Shown: positions 46,091 to 55,410 of the stretch, piece by piece | Position numbering within the stretch: the stretch's first letter is position 1 | Layout of the letters: the number at the start of each line of letters is the position of its first letter | NCBI RefSeq assembly: GCF_000317025.1 | Contig: NC_019689.1 | Location: forward strand, 1,465,501 to 1,529,500 | Source: Pleurocapsa sp. PCC 7327 | Lineage (GTDB): Bacteria > Cyanobacteriota > Cyanobacteriia > Cyanobacteriales > Microcystaceae | Direction of reading: 5' to 3' | DNA length: 64,000 nucleotides | The notes under the pieces: model-generated | The model's input: the letters and a program-made list of their open reading frames with translations, nothing else | What the model was told of the DNA's origin: nothing | Database searches by the model: none | Made by a program: the position numbers and the translations under genes

Positions 46091-46188
46091 CTTTCAAGTC
46101 TAATTTTTTATAATCAGTTGACACGCCAGGGATAATATCGTCAGATAAGTATTCTTTCTAAACCCTGCTGCCTAAGACAGACAAAAAA

Positions 46189-47625
46189 ATGAGCTTTTGT
46201 GAAAAACTCGATCGCGCGATCGCCCGCAATCAAAGTTTACTCGTTGCTGCCCTCGATCCCAATCCCGAAATAATGTCTCCAAACTATCGCGCTGATGGCG
46301 ACCTGGATAAGATGTGGCATTGGTTGCAATCGATTATTGCCGAAACCTCCCATCTTGTCTGCGCCTACAAACCGACTCTCGGCTTTTATGAAGCATTGGG
46401 CATAGAGGGATTTCAATTACTCTCTCAAGTCTTGGCAGCGATTCCTACAGATATTCCCGTCATCCTGGATGCCAAACACGGCGATCTCAATACCAGTACG
46501 GTGCTTGCTCGCACCATTTTTGACGGGTGGCAAGTCGATGCCGTTACCCTCAATCCCTATGCGGGACAAGACCACGTTGCGCCTTTTCTAGTCTACTCCG
46601 ATAAAGGCGTTTTTATTCTCTGCCATACTGCCAATCCCGGTGCAGTTGCCCTGCAAGATTATCCCACCCCGGATTCGCCTTTTTATTTACAAGTCGTCAG
46701 GGAAGCCAAAACTTGGGGATCGCCAGAACAGTTATTTTTGGAAGTAGGAACCGCAGAAGCAGAAGTACTGACCAAAATTCGCTCTCTTGCACCTGAGAGA
46801 ATTATTTTAGTGCGAAGTATTTGGGGAGAGGGCGATCGCCTCAAACAGCTTTTAACGGTTGGACTAAATAACAATGGCGCAGGATTGCTGATTCCCGTCC
46901 CGCAAGGTTTGTTTTTAGAAGACAATTTAGCAGAAAAGATTCGGGCTATTAGAGAAGAAATTAACCAAGTCAAAAGTCAAATTACACCAGCAAATTCTAG
47001 TTGCGATCTTTGGGTACCCGATGTTTGTTTATTAAATCAACATCCCCATCAAGATTTAATTTTGCAACTCTATGATATCGATTGTCTTCTCTTTGGCGAA
47101 TACGTTCAAGCTTCTGGAGCAACTTTTTCTTACTATATCGACTTGCGCCGAATTATTTCTAATCCCCAAATCTTTCATCAAGTACTCAATGCTTATGCTG
47201 AAATTCTACAAAACTTAACCTTCGATCGCCTTGCTGGCATTCCCTACGGTTCTCTGCCAACCGCCACCGGACTATCTTTAAGCCTTCATCGCCCCATGAT
47301 TTATCCGCGCAAAGAAGTTAAAGCACACGGAACTCGTCGTTTAATCGAAGGAAATTTTCATCCTGGAGAAAAAGTAGTCATTATAGACGACATTCTCATC
47401 ACCGGCAAAAGTGCCATGGAAGGCGCAGAAAAACTGAAGTCAGTAGGATTAGAGGTCGAAGATATTGTCGTCTTTATCGACCATGAACGAGGGGTTAAAG
47501 ATAGACTCAAAGAAAATGGCTACCGGGCACATTCTGTGTTAACCATTTCTGAAATTACAGAAACTCTCTACGAAGCAGGACGCCTTAATGAAGAACAATA
47601 TCGTAGTTTGAACCAAAAACATTAA
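46189..47625 (+). CDS. pyrF-pyrE: Bifunctional orotidine-5'-phosphate decarboxylase / orotate phosphoribosyltransferase
   Basis: A 478-residue fusion that performs the last two steps of UMP synthesis. Residues 1-270 are the decarboxylase (pyrF type 2), with VILDAKHGDLN (Lys96, Asp94, Asp99 region) and ILCHTANPGA. After a linker of about 30 residues, positions 310-478 are the phosphoribosyltransferase, with LAGIPYGSLPTATGLSL and the PRPP-binding loop VVIIDDILITGKSA (about 396-409). The order is the reverse of the eukaryotic UMP synthase (PyrE-PyrF). A hairpin shared with the convergent pyrG gene follows. Confidence 0.95.
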   Translation: MSFCEKLDRAIARNQSLLVAALDPNPEIMSPNYRADGDLDKMWHWLQSIIAETSHLVCAYKPTLGFYEALGIEGFQLLSQVLAAIPTDIPVILDAKHGDLNTSTVLARTIFDGWQVDAVTLNPYAGQDHVAPFLVYSDKGVFILCHTANPGAVALQDYPTPDSPFYLQVVREAKTWGSPEQLFLEVGTAEAEVLTKIRSLAPERIILVRSIWGEGDRLKQLLTVGLNNNGAGLLIPVPQGLFLEDNLAEKIRAIREEINQVKSQITPANSSCDLWVPDVCLLNQHPHQDLILQLYDIDCLLFGEYVQASGATFSYYIDLRRIISNPQIFHQVLNAYAEILQNLTFDRLAGIPYGSLPTATGLSLSLHRPMIYPRKEVKAHGTRRLIEGNFHPGEKVVIIDDILITGKSAMEGAEKLKSVGLEVEDIVVFIDHERGVKDRLKENGYRAHSVLTISEITETLYEAGRLNEEQYRSLNQKH

Positions 47626-47628
47626 AAG

Positions 47629-47659
47629 GCGCGGAAGAAAATGTACAGACTTCCCGCGC
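47629..47659. terminator. Hairpin between convergent pyrF-pyrE and pyrG
   Basis: GCGCGGAAG and CTTCCCGCGC form a stem of nine or ten G/C-rich pairs with one bulge and a 12-nt loop, beginning 4 bp after the pyrF-pyrE stop and lying 47 bp before the pyrG stop on the other strand. It can act on both transcripts. No clear U-tract is present on the plus strand. Confidence 0.6.
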
Positions 47660-47705
47660 AGATTAGCAAACTTCTTGTCTATTAGCCCATTTCTGAAATT
47701 GGAAA

Positions 47706-49376
<1,671 letters not shown>

Positions 49377-49410
49377 TCAATACTATAGAAATCCTAAATC
49401 ATTTGTGGAC

Positions 49411-49448
49411 GTAGTGCGAGCGTCCCGCGGGCAAGATCCCCGCACTAC
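49411..49448. repeat. Dispersed palindromic repeat, copy 1
   Basis: Bounded by GTAGTGCG and CGCACTAC with a core reading GCAAGATCCC. A related copy is at 58559-58602. It lies upstream of pyrG and of the gamma-glutamylcyclotransferase-like gene. It resembles a dispersed intergenic element and codes for nothing. Confidence 0.6.
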
Positions 49449-49507
49449 AATTTTTATGAAATTGCTACAATCGATCGTCGATGGTTAGGTTAGTATCGGA
49501 CAAGTAA

Positions 49508-49912
49508 TTGAGACTAAAAGTTTTTGTCTACGGAACGCTAAAACCGGGGGAATGCAATTATCAGTCTTACTGCGCCGATAAGGTGGTAGAGGCAAAAAAG
49601 GCCTATACTTGGGGCGAACTCTATCACCTTCCGCTCGGCTATCCAGCTTTGACCCAAGGAAATCGTAAGGCGATCGGATTCTTGCTTACCTTTGCTGATG
49701 AAGGGGTTTTAGAAAGGCTAGATGAATTGGAAGATTATCATCCGCAGCGATCGCCCCAAGAGAACGAATACGAACGCCACAAACTCCTCGTCTATGACCT
49801 CTCTGGAGAGCCTCTCGGAGAAGCTTGGGGCTACTTGATGGCGCTAGAAAAGGTACGACAATTGGGAGGCGTTCTCGTTCCTTCTGGATGGTGGACTACA
49901 ATCGGTTATTAA
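49508..49912 (+). CDS. Gamma-glutamylcyclotransferase-like (GGCT/AIG2) protein
   Basis: A 134-residue single-domain protein. The substrate-binding loop VFVYGTLKPGECN is at residues 5-17 and the catalytic-type Glu is in LERLDELEDYHPQ near residue 75. Members cleave gamma-glutamyl dipeptides or resolve gamma-glutamylamines with release of 5-oxoproline; bacterial members are mostly untested. The only in-frame start is a TTG at 49508, since an ATG upstream runs into a stop. The spacer after the gene (49913-49997) is a pyrimidine-rich run of CTCCC-type repeats of no evident function. Confidence 0.85.
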   Translation: MRLKVFVYGTLKPGECNYQSYCADKVVEAKKAYTWGELYHLPLGYPALTQGNRKAIGFLLTFADEGVLERLDELEDYHPQRSPQENEYERHKLLVYDLSGEPLGEAWGYLMALEKVRQLGGVLVPSGWWTTIGY

Positions 49913-49997
49913 TTTTGGATTTTGGATGGGTTAGTAGATAGTAGTTAGTAGTTCATTGTCTCCCAACTCCCCTCACGCTCCCCACACTCCTCTGCCT

Positions 49998-50525
49998 TCA
50001 TTTTTTATTTAACTTGTTAAGTTGTTCGGAGGGAAGGAGAGCTGCGGAGGGAATTTCGACAATGGGATGGTTTAGCGCGATCGTCAACTGTTCGGAATCT
50101 AACTCAAGCGGAGCTTGAGGCGCATCCGCAACTCGATGAATGGGAGAATCGTGTCCGAATAGGAGATTGATGGCACCGACAATCACAGCTACGATCGCAG
50201 CTCCTCCGATAAAGATCAGTCGCTTGCCCCGCTGCTGGCGATCGACGCGCTGAAATACTTGTTCTGACAGATCTAAGGCAGATGGAGCAGCTGGCTGTAT
50301 GGGAATGCTATCAATTCCCTGGTGCAATCTCAGCAATTGAGTATACAGTTTTTGGATTTGCGGATCGGTGTCGAGCCACTTTTGAACTTGCTTGCGTTCG
50401 GCGGCGGTCACTTCCCCATCTAGATACGCACTCAACAACTCGAAGCGAGCATATCGTTCGTCTGCTGCGGACGATTCGCAAGCTAGTTGCACATCGTTTT
50501 CACGCTCTTCAAAACTAGATTCCAT
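49998..50525 (-). CDS. Anti-sigma factor (membrane-anchored) partner of the upstream ECF sigma factor
   Basis: The start is taken at the ATG at 50525 (MESSFEERENDVQ; 175 residues). The N-terminal helical domain contains RFELLSAYLDGEVTAAERKQVQKWLDTDP, the ASD-type fold of RseA-like anti-sigma factors (quoted in part only: AYLDGEVTAAERKQ). One membrane helix, LIFIGGAAIVAVIVGAINLL, lies near residues 105-125, and the C-terminal 50 residues would be periplasmic. It follows the sigma gene by about 115 bp on the same strand, as such pairs do. No zinc-binding HxxxCxxC motif is seen. Confidence 0.8.
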   Translation of the reverse strand: MESSFEERENDVQLACESSAADERYARFELLSAYLDGEVTAAERKQVQKWLDTDPQIQKLYTQLLRLHQGIDSIPIQPAAPSALDLSEQVFQRVDRQQRGKRLIFIGGAAIVAVIVGAINLLFGHDSPIHRVADAPQAPLELDSEQLTIALNHPIVEIPSAALLPSEQLNKLNKK

Positions 50526-50639
50526 ACGAACCTCTATTGAGCGAAAATCAAATCGTTTATCGCGGAGACCAGCCTGTAGAATTAATAGGGCAAGCCCACT
50601 CCTCACAAAAATTTAGGCGTTTTTTGAATCGAGCTATTT

Positions 50640-51293
50640 TTATTCTAGATAGTTTTGTAAGACAGATTGCAGTTTGGCTCTGGCTCTGGCAATTCTTGAT
50701 TTTACCGTTCCCAGGGATACGCCTGTCAGTTCGGCAATTTCTTCGTAAGCCATGCCTTCTATTTCTCGAAGTACAATCGTAGTCCGAAAAGCTTCTGGTA
50801 AATCCGCGATCGCCACTCTGAGTCGCTCGTAAAATTCTCGCGTTGCCAGGTTATCGTCAGGGCTAGGATACTCGGAGACAATATCCCAGTCAACTTCCCC
50901 ATCGTCCATGCGGCGCGGGGCATCTAAAGATAGAGGATTGTTGACCCGCTTGCGCTTGCGCAACTCGTCGTAGAACAAATTGGTGGCAATGCGGCTCAGC
51001 CAGCCCCGAAACTTCATCGGTTCGTTCAAACGTTTGATATTGCGATAGACGCGAATCCAAACTTCTTGTGCCAAATCCGCTCGATCTTGCCAGTCGGGGG
51101 CGAGATGATATAAGAGCTTTTCTACATGAGACTGATATCGACGCAGCAGTTCGGCAAAAGCCCCACGTTCGGGCTGGAATCCTTCCTGACAGCGCAAAAT
51201 CAGATCGTAATTAGAAAGTTTGTCAGGAGACACGTCAGTTGGAGATAGTTTTCTCTCAACGTTAGACCAAGATGCAGAGATCGCTTGATTCAT
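50640..51293 (-). CDS. ECF-type RNA polymerase sigma factor, SigG-like
   Basis: The start is set at the ATG at 51293, which has GAGGA upstream, giving 217 residues; a TTG 12 bp earlier is also possible. Region 2 contains RADLAQEVWIRVYRNIKRLN and PMKFRGWLSRIATNLFYDELR; region 4 contains LPEAFRTTIVLREIEGMAYEEIAEL-type helix-turn-helix text (in part: AYEEIAELTGVSLGTVKSRI). It is a cyanobacterial group 4 sigma factor of the SigG type and probably answers envelope or heat stress under control of the anti-sigma factor encoded next. Confidence 0.9.
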   Translation of the reverse strand: MNQAISASWSNVERKLSPTDVSPDKLSNYDLILRCQEGFQPERGAFAELLRRYQSHVEKLLYHLAPDWQDRADLAQEVWIRVYRNIKRLNEPMKFRGWLSRIATNLFYDELRKRKRVNNPLSLDAPRRMDDGEVDWDIVSEYPSPDDNLATREFYERLRVAIADLPEAFRTTIVLREIEGMAYEEIAELTGVSLGTVKSRIARARAKLQSVLQNYLE

Positions 51294-51473
51294 GAATGTC
51301 CTCAAAGCAACATTACTCCTCGTTCGTCTTTAGATCGATTGGCATAACGAAAAGTTCCCATAAAACGAAAATTAAATTCTGACCTATTTTGGCGTAGCTA
51401 TCAGCAGTCGGCGGTTAGATATTCACCCAAAGTTAAGAAAATCAGCCAACAGCCGCTTGCCAATAGCCGATCG

Positions 51474-52022
51474 CTAAACATTTCCCGTAGCACCTCGTTC
51501 GTAATTGGGGGCATAGGATTTTAGCAAGGCACTCATTTCGTCAAGAATATCCTCGCGGGTCTTTTTGCCGATCGCGTTCCGTTCTGGGAAGAATTCTGGT
51601 CTGTTGAGATAGCGACCCATGGCTTCTTGAACTTGTTCGGCAATCAAATCCCGAAGTTCTTCTTTGGCTCTCTGGCGCTGATAATCCGCACCCTCTTCCG
51701 TGGTTGCATAAAGGGGAGGCAAGCGATTGAGGGCATAGGCGGCAATATCGCCAACATCAAGAGCGCTATCATTGCCATCAACTTCTGAAACGCGCTTGAC
51801 GACTTCGCTGATAACCAACTCTTCCATCACATTGATAAACTGTTTGCGAGGCATTGCTACGACTTCGCCCGTCAGCAGCGCCCCCATCAGGCGATCCAAT
51901 GCCATATACTCTTCGACTGCCAGTTCGGAGGAAGTATCGCAGATGCGCCCTACCTCGGCTTCCATCGTTGGCGTGAGATAGCCATCTCTAAGAGCTTGTT
52001 CGACTATTCTTTGAATGCTCAT
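51474..52022 (-). CDS. comFB: ComFB-domain protein (second-messenger receptor family)
   Basis: The start is set at the ATG at 52022 (MSIQRIVEQALRDGYLTP; 182 residues). The ComFB signature lies at about residues 65-115: FINVMEELVISEVVKRV followed by DVGDIAAYALNRLPPLYATT. The usual Cys-x2-Cys zinc knuckle between these parts is absent, which occurs in the cyanobacterial branch. ComFB-type proteins have been reported as cyclic dinucleotide receptors in cyanobacteria. The adjacent hfq gene encodes the Hfq protein that acts on type IV pili, so a link to motility or competence is plausible. Confidence 0.85.
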   Translation of the reverse strand: MSIQRIVEQALRDGYLTPTMEAEVGRICDTSSELAVEEYMALDRLMGALLTGEVVAMPRKQFINVMEELVISEVVKRVSEVDGNDSALDVGDIAAYALNRLPPLYATTEEGADYQRQRAKEELRDLIAEQVQEAMGRYLNRPEFFPERNAIGKKTREDILDEMSALLKSYAPNYERGATGNV

Positions 52023-52102
52023 TGCGTTATTCCCTTGAGTCTTTAAGTGCAATTTAAGCCCGACGATATTTATAGTTCCCAATTAGAACAAAAAGATCGC
52101 AC

Positions 52103-52315
52103 TCAAGCTTTCGGTTTCAGATAGGCGATCGCTCGCCGCCAAATGAGGATTTGCTGCTCGTTTTCATCGACTAAACAGATACAATTAGAATCTTGCCAGA
52201 GGATTTTTCCCACCAGGAGATCGTTGGTGACTAATTTCAATTCAACTTCTCGTTTATCTTTGATCGAACTCTGGATTTGACGAATACTAGGCAAACCTGT
52301 GTTGAATTCAGACAT
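52103..52315 (-). CDS. hfq: Cyanobacterial Hfq-like Sm protein
   Basis: A 70-residue Sm-fold protein. 'LPSIRQIQSSIKDKREVELKL' gives the N-terminal helix and first strand, and LWQDSNCICLVDENEQQILIWRRAIAYL the Sm1/Sm2 strands (in part: LIWRRAIAYLKP). It has the short cyanobacterial form with an altered RNA-binding face; the Synechocystis homologue works through the pilus ATPase PilB1. It is divergent from dapF with a 43-bp spacer, a neighbourhood seen in other cyanobacteria. Confidence 0.92.
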   Translation of the reverse strand: MSEFNTGLPSIRQIQSSIKDKREVELKLVTNDLLVGKILWQDSNCICLVDENEQQILIWRRAIAYLKPKA

Positions 52316-52358
52316 AATACAAAAACCTAATTGTCATAAATAGTTAGGATATCGACAT

Positions 52359-53204
52359 ATGGTCATTGAGTTTACCAAATATCATGGACTTGGCAATGAT
52401 TTTATTTTGCTCGACAATCGCCATCGCTCTGAACCGCTTATCTCGCCAGAGGTAGCGGTACAAATGTGCGATCGCCATTTTGGCATCGGTGCGGATGGAG
52501 TTATTTTTGCCCTTCCCGGACAAGATGGCACGGACTACGCAATGCGGATTTTTAACTCCGACGGTTCCGAACCGGAAATGTGCGGCAATGGCATTCGTTG
52601 TTTGGCGCGATTTATCGCACAGCTAGAAGGAACGGAAGCCGCTGGGAAATCCTATCGCATTCATACCCTAGCAGGAGTCATTACGCCTCGCTTGGAAGGA
52701 GACGAGCAAGTGACGGTCGATATGGGAACGCCTCAGTTGACGGCGGCACAAATTCCAACGACTTTGGGCAATCCCGACGAAAAAGTCATCGAGCAATCTT
52801 TAGAAGTTGCCGGGAAATCTTGGCTGGTAACTTGCGTGAGTATGGGCAATCCTCACTGTATCACCTTTGTAGAAAATACAGACGCGATCGCGCTAGAAAC
52901 GATCGGTTCTCAATTTGAACGCCATCCCGTCTTTCCTCAACGGACAAACACAGAATTCATCCAAGTCATTCGCCCCGATTATCTGAAAATGCGAGTCTGG
53001 GAAAGAGGTGCAGGCGCAACCTTGGCTTGCGGAACGGGGGCTTGCGCTTCCGTCGTGGCTGGCGTGTTGACTCGAAGGAGCAATCGTCTCTGTACCGTCG
53101 AACTTCCTGGCGGCTGTCTCAAAATTCACTGGTCGGAAACTGACGGGCGAGTTTATATGACTGGTTCTGCCAAGCGCGTGTTTTCTGGGAGTTATTTTAT
53201 TTGA
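52359..53204 (+). CDS. dapF: Diaminopimelate epimerase
   Basis: A 281-residue enzyme that interconverts LL- and meso-diaminopimelate for lysine and peptidoglycan synthesis. The two catalytic cysteines are present: Cys75 in [12 protein letters not shown] and Cys224 in [28 protein letters not shown] at the N-terminus is the substrate-binding signature. The length is normal. Its ATG is 43 bp from the divergent hfq start, so the two genes share a promoter region. Confidence 0.97.
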   Translation: MVIEFTKYHGLGNDFILLDNRHRSEPLISPEVAVQMCDRHFGIGADGVIFALPGQDGTDYAMRIFNSDGSEPEMCGNGIRCLARFIAQLEGTEAAGKSYRIHTLAGVITPRLEGDEQVTVDMGTPQLTAAQIPTTLGNPDEKVIEQSLEVAGKSWLVTCVSMGNPHCITFVENTDAIALETIGSQFERHPVFPQRTNTEFIQVIRPDYLKMRVWERGAGATLACGTGACASVVAGVLTRRSNRLCTVELPGGCLKIHWSETDGRVYMTGSAKRVFSGSYFI

Positions 53205-53408
53205 CACTCTCCCGAATCGATACCGATTTGCCATTTTGGCAACTAATTTGCGATCGCCTGGGTTAAATTGGTGACACAAATCCATTTAATAAAATGACTG
53301 GCGAACTCTGGGACTCAAAATAACGCACCTGAGTGCATACCCAGAAACCTCCAGTCTTGTCAATTCAACCTTATCAATCCTTATCAATCGAATGAGAGGG
53401 ATAGGTGT

Positions 53409-53843
53409 ATGTCCTCAAATATCTTAGAAAAAGTCAAAGAGTTTTTTGTCAGGCTAGTTAAAGATGACGCTTTCCAATCTCAACTTCAAAATAATTCAAT
53501 CGACGAAGTTAGAAACATCTTACAAGAAGCTGGCTATATTTTCTCAAAAGAAGAATTTGAGACAGCTACGATTGAGCTACTCGATTTAAAAGAACGAGAC
53601 GAATTTCACGAACTGACAGAAGAAGAGTTAGTGACAGCCGTTGGTGGGGTGACTGGGGGTAGCGGGATCTACGGACCCATTCAGGCAATGTACGGAGCAG
53701 TGGTAGGAGATCCCAAGCCCGGTAAGGATTGGGGTTGGCGCTTTCCAAGTCCGTTACCAAAGCCATCACCCATACCTTCTCCCTGGAAGCCGCCAGTTGA
53801 CGTGCAGCCGATGTATGGGGTAGTTGTCTCAAACGATTCATAA
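53409..53843 (+). CDS. Nif11-leader RiPP precursor with XYG splice motifs (spliceotide type)
   Basis: A 144-residue precursor. Residues 1-80 are a Nif11-like leader (EKVKEFFVRLVKDDAFQSQL) ending in LTEEELVTAVGG, the double-Gly cleavage site. The 64-residue core holds IYG at 87-89 and MYG at 94-96 and 135-137, with QAMYGAVV and QPMYGVVV as near repeats around a Pro/Ser/Trp-rich linker. In the PlpA family of Pleurocapsa, the radical SAM splicease removes tyramine from such Met-Tyr-Gly sites, leaving an alpha-keto-beta-amino acid. GAGAGGGATAGG before the ATG is a good ribosome binding site. Confidence 0.88.
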   Translation: MSSNILEKVKEFFVRLVKDDAFQSQLQNNSIDEVRNILQEAGYIFSKEEFETATIELLDLKERDEFHELTEEELVTAVGGVTGGSGIYGPIQAMYGAVVGDPKPGKDWGWRFPSPLPKPSPIPSPWKPPVDVQPMYGVVVSNDS

Positions 53844-53948
53844 TCTTCTCTTTATGCCTGCTAGGACGGACGAGCGCTTTTGTTCTCTAACCAAGTTTTA
53901 GCAGACATTGCGATCGCTCCCTATAGTTGAGATTGAGGTGAATCTGAG

Positions 53949-55211
53949 ATGACTTATCGCAGAACCAGTTATGCCGTTTGGGAAATTACCCTAAAGTGTA
54001 ATTTAGCCTGTAGTCACTGCGGTTCGCGAGCGGGACATACCAGGGCTAAGGAACTCTCGACACAAGAGGCTCTCGATCTCGTCCGGCAGATGGCGGACGT
54101 AGGGATTATAGAGGTGACGTTGATTGGCGGCGAGGCATTTCTTCGTCCAGACTGGCTGCAAATTGCAGAGGCTATTACTAAGGCGGGGATGCTATGCAGT
54201 ATGACGACTGGCGGCTATGGCATTTCGCTGGAGACGGCGCGTAAAATGAAGGCAGCAGGCATCGCTTCGGTTTCGGTTTCCATTGATGGGCTCGAAGAAA
54301 CCCACGATCGCCTGCGGGGAAGAAAAGGCTCCTGGCAAGCTGCTTTTAAGACTATGAGCCACCTGCGAGAAGTCGGGATTTTCTTTGGCTGCAACACCCA
54401 AATCAACCGTCTTTCTGCGCCGGAATTTCCCCTCATTTACGAACGCATTCGCGACGCTGGCGCTAGGGCTTGGCAAATTCAGCTAACCGTACCGATGGGA
54501 AGGGCAGCAGACAATGCCAATATTCTGCTGCAACCTTACGAGTTACTAGATCTCTACCCAATGATAGCCCGCGTAGCCCGTCGGGCACGGCAAGAAGGCG
54601 TTCAGATCCAGCCTGGAAACAATATTGGTTATTATGGTCCTTACGAACGGCTCTTACGGGGACGAGGAAGCGATAGCGAATGGGCATTTTGGCAGGGTTG
54701 CGCTGCCGGACTCTCAACCTTGGGAATCGAGGCAGACGGCGCAATTAAGGGGTGTCCTTCACTGCCAACTTCGGCTTACACCGGCGGAAACATTCGAGAG
54801 CATTCGCTGCGGGAGATCGTTGAAGAATCAGAGCAACTACGTTTCAATCTCGGCGCGGGAACGTCCCAGGGAACTGCTCATCTGTGGGGGTTCTGCCAAA
54901 CCTGCGAGTTTTCAGAACTGTGTCGTGGGGGCTGCACTTGGACTGCCCACGTTTTCTTCAACCGTCGAGGAAACAACCCTTACTGCCATCACCGGGCGCT
55001 CTTTCAAGCAGAGCAAGGCATTCGGGAGCGCGTCGTTCCTAAAGTAGAGGCGCAGGGACTACCTTTTGACAATGGGGAATTCGAGCTAATTGAAGAGCCG
55101 ATTGATGCTCCTTTACCAGAAAACGATCCCCTGCATTTTACATCCGATCTCGTCCAGTGGTCGGCAAGCTGGCAGGAAGAATCCGAGTCGATTGGTGCTG
55201 TAGTTGATTAA
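53949..55211 (+). CDS. Radical SAM/SPASM peptide-modifying enzyme, PlpX-like splicease candidate
   Basis: A 420-residue enzyme. The 4Fe-4S/SAM site CNLACSHC (Cys17, Cys21, Cys24) opens the barrel; TLIGGEAFLRPDW is the GGE motif that binds SAM. The C-terminal SPASM region has Cys residues in QGCAAGLST and IKGCPSLPT, then 'WGFCQTCEFSELCRGGCTW' and PYCHH for auxiliary clusters. It begins 105 bp after the precursor stop and is followed by a small gene with a strong ribosome binding site. Family size and the MYG precursor point to PlpX-type tyramine excision; other SPASM chemistry remains possible. Confidence 0.88.
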   Translation: MTYRRTSYAVWEITLKCNLACSHCGSRAGHTRAKELSTQEALDLVRQMADVGIIEVTLIGGEAFLRPDWLQIAEAITKAGMLCSMTTGGYGISLETARKMKAAGIASVSVSIDGLEETHDRLRGRKGSWQAAFKTMSHLREVGIFFGCNTQINRLSAPEFPLIYERIRDAGARAWQIQLTVPMGRAADNANILLQPYELLDLYPMIARVARRARQEGVQIQPGNNIGYYGPYERLLRGRGSDSEWAFWQGCAAGLSTLGIEADGAIKGCPSLPTSAYTGGNIREHSLREIVEESEQLRFNLGAGTSQGTAHLWGFCQTCEFSELCRGGCTWTAHVFFNRRGNNPYCHHRALFQAEQGIRERVVPKVEAQGLPFDNGEFELIEEPIDAPLPENDPLHFTSDLVQWSASWQEESESIGAVVD

Positions 55212-55245
55212 AATTTGATAGGAAATTACGAGGAGGCGATCGCCG

Positions 55246-55410
55246 ATGGTCGAAAATATAGACAACGAGCGAGAGAAATCGGCAAATGAAATCGAGCCAG
55301 AATCTCTCCTATTGCCCCGTCAAGCTTGGCAAAGTCAAATTGCCTATCTAAAAGCGATTTTGAAAGCCAAACAAGCTCTAGATCGAATAGAAAAAAGGTA
55401 TTTGCGTTAA
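55246..55410 (+). CDS. 54-codon small protein, candidate PlpY-type splicease partner
   Basis: A short frame, ATG at 55246 to TAA at 55410, preceded by GAGGAGG at 55230-55236, a near-consensus ribosome binding site 9 bp before the start. The product begins MVENIDNEREKSANEIEPES; the remainder, from LLLPRQAWQSQIAYLKAIL on, is an amphipathic basic helix. It is 34 bp downstream of the radical SAM gene, same strand. PlpX-type spliceases need a small partner, PlpY. Position, strand and signal support that role; sequence homology could not be checked. Its stop overlaps the convergent RND gene by 4 bp. Confidence 0.6.
   Translation: MVENIDNEREKSANEIEPESLLLPRQAWQSQIAYLKAILKAKQALDRIEKRYLR

Noticed and set aside
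53566-53841. 91-codon minus-strand open frame across the RiPP precursor
   Set aside because: Antisense shadow; the plus-strand frame has a Nif11 leader, a GG site and repeated core motifs.
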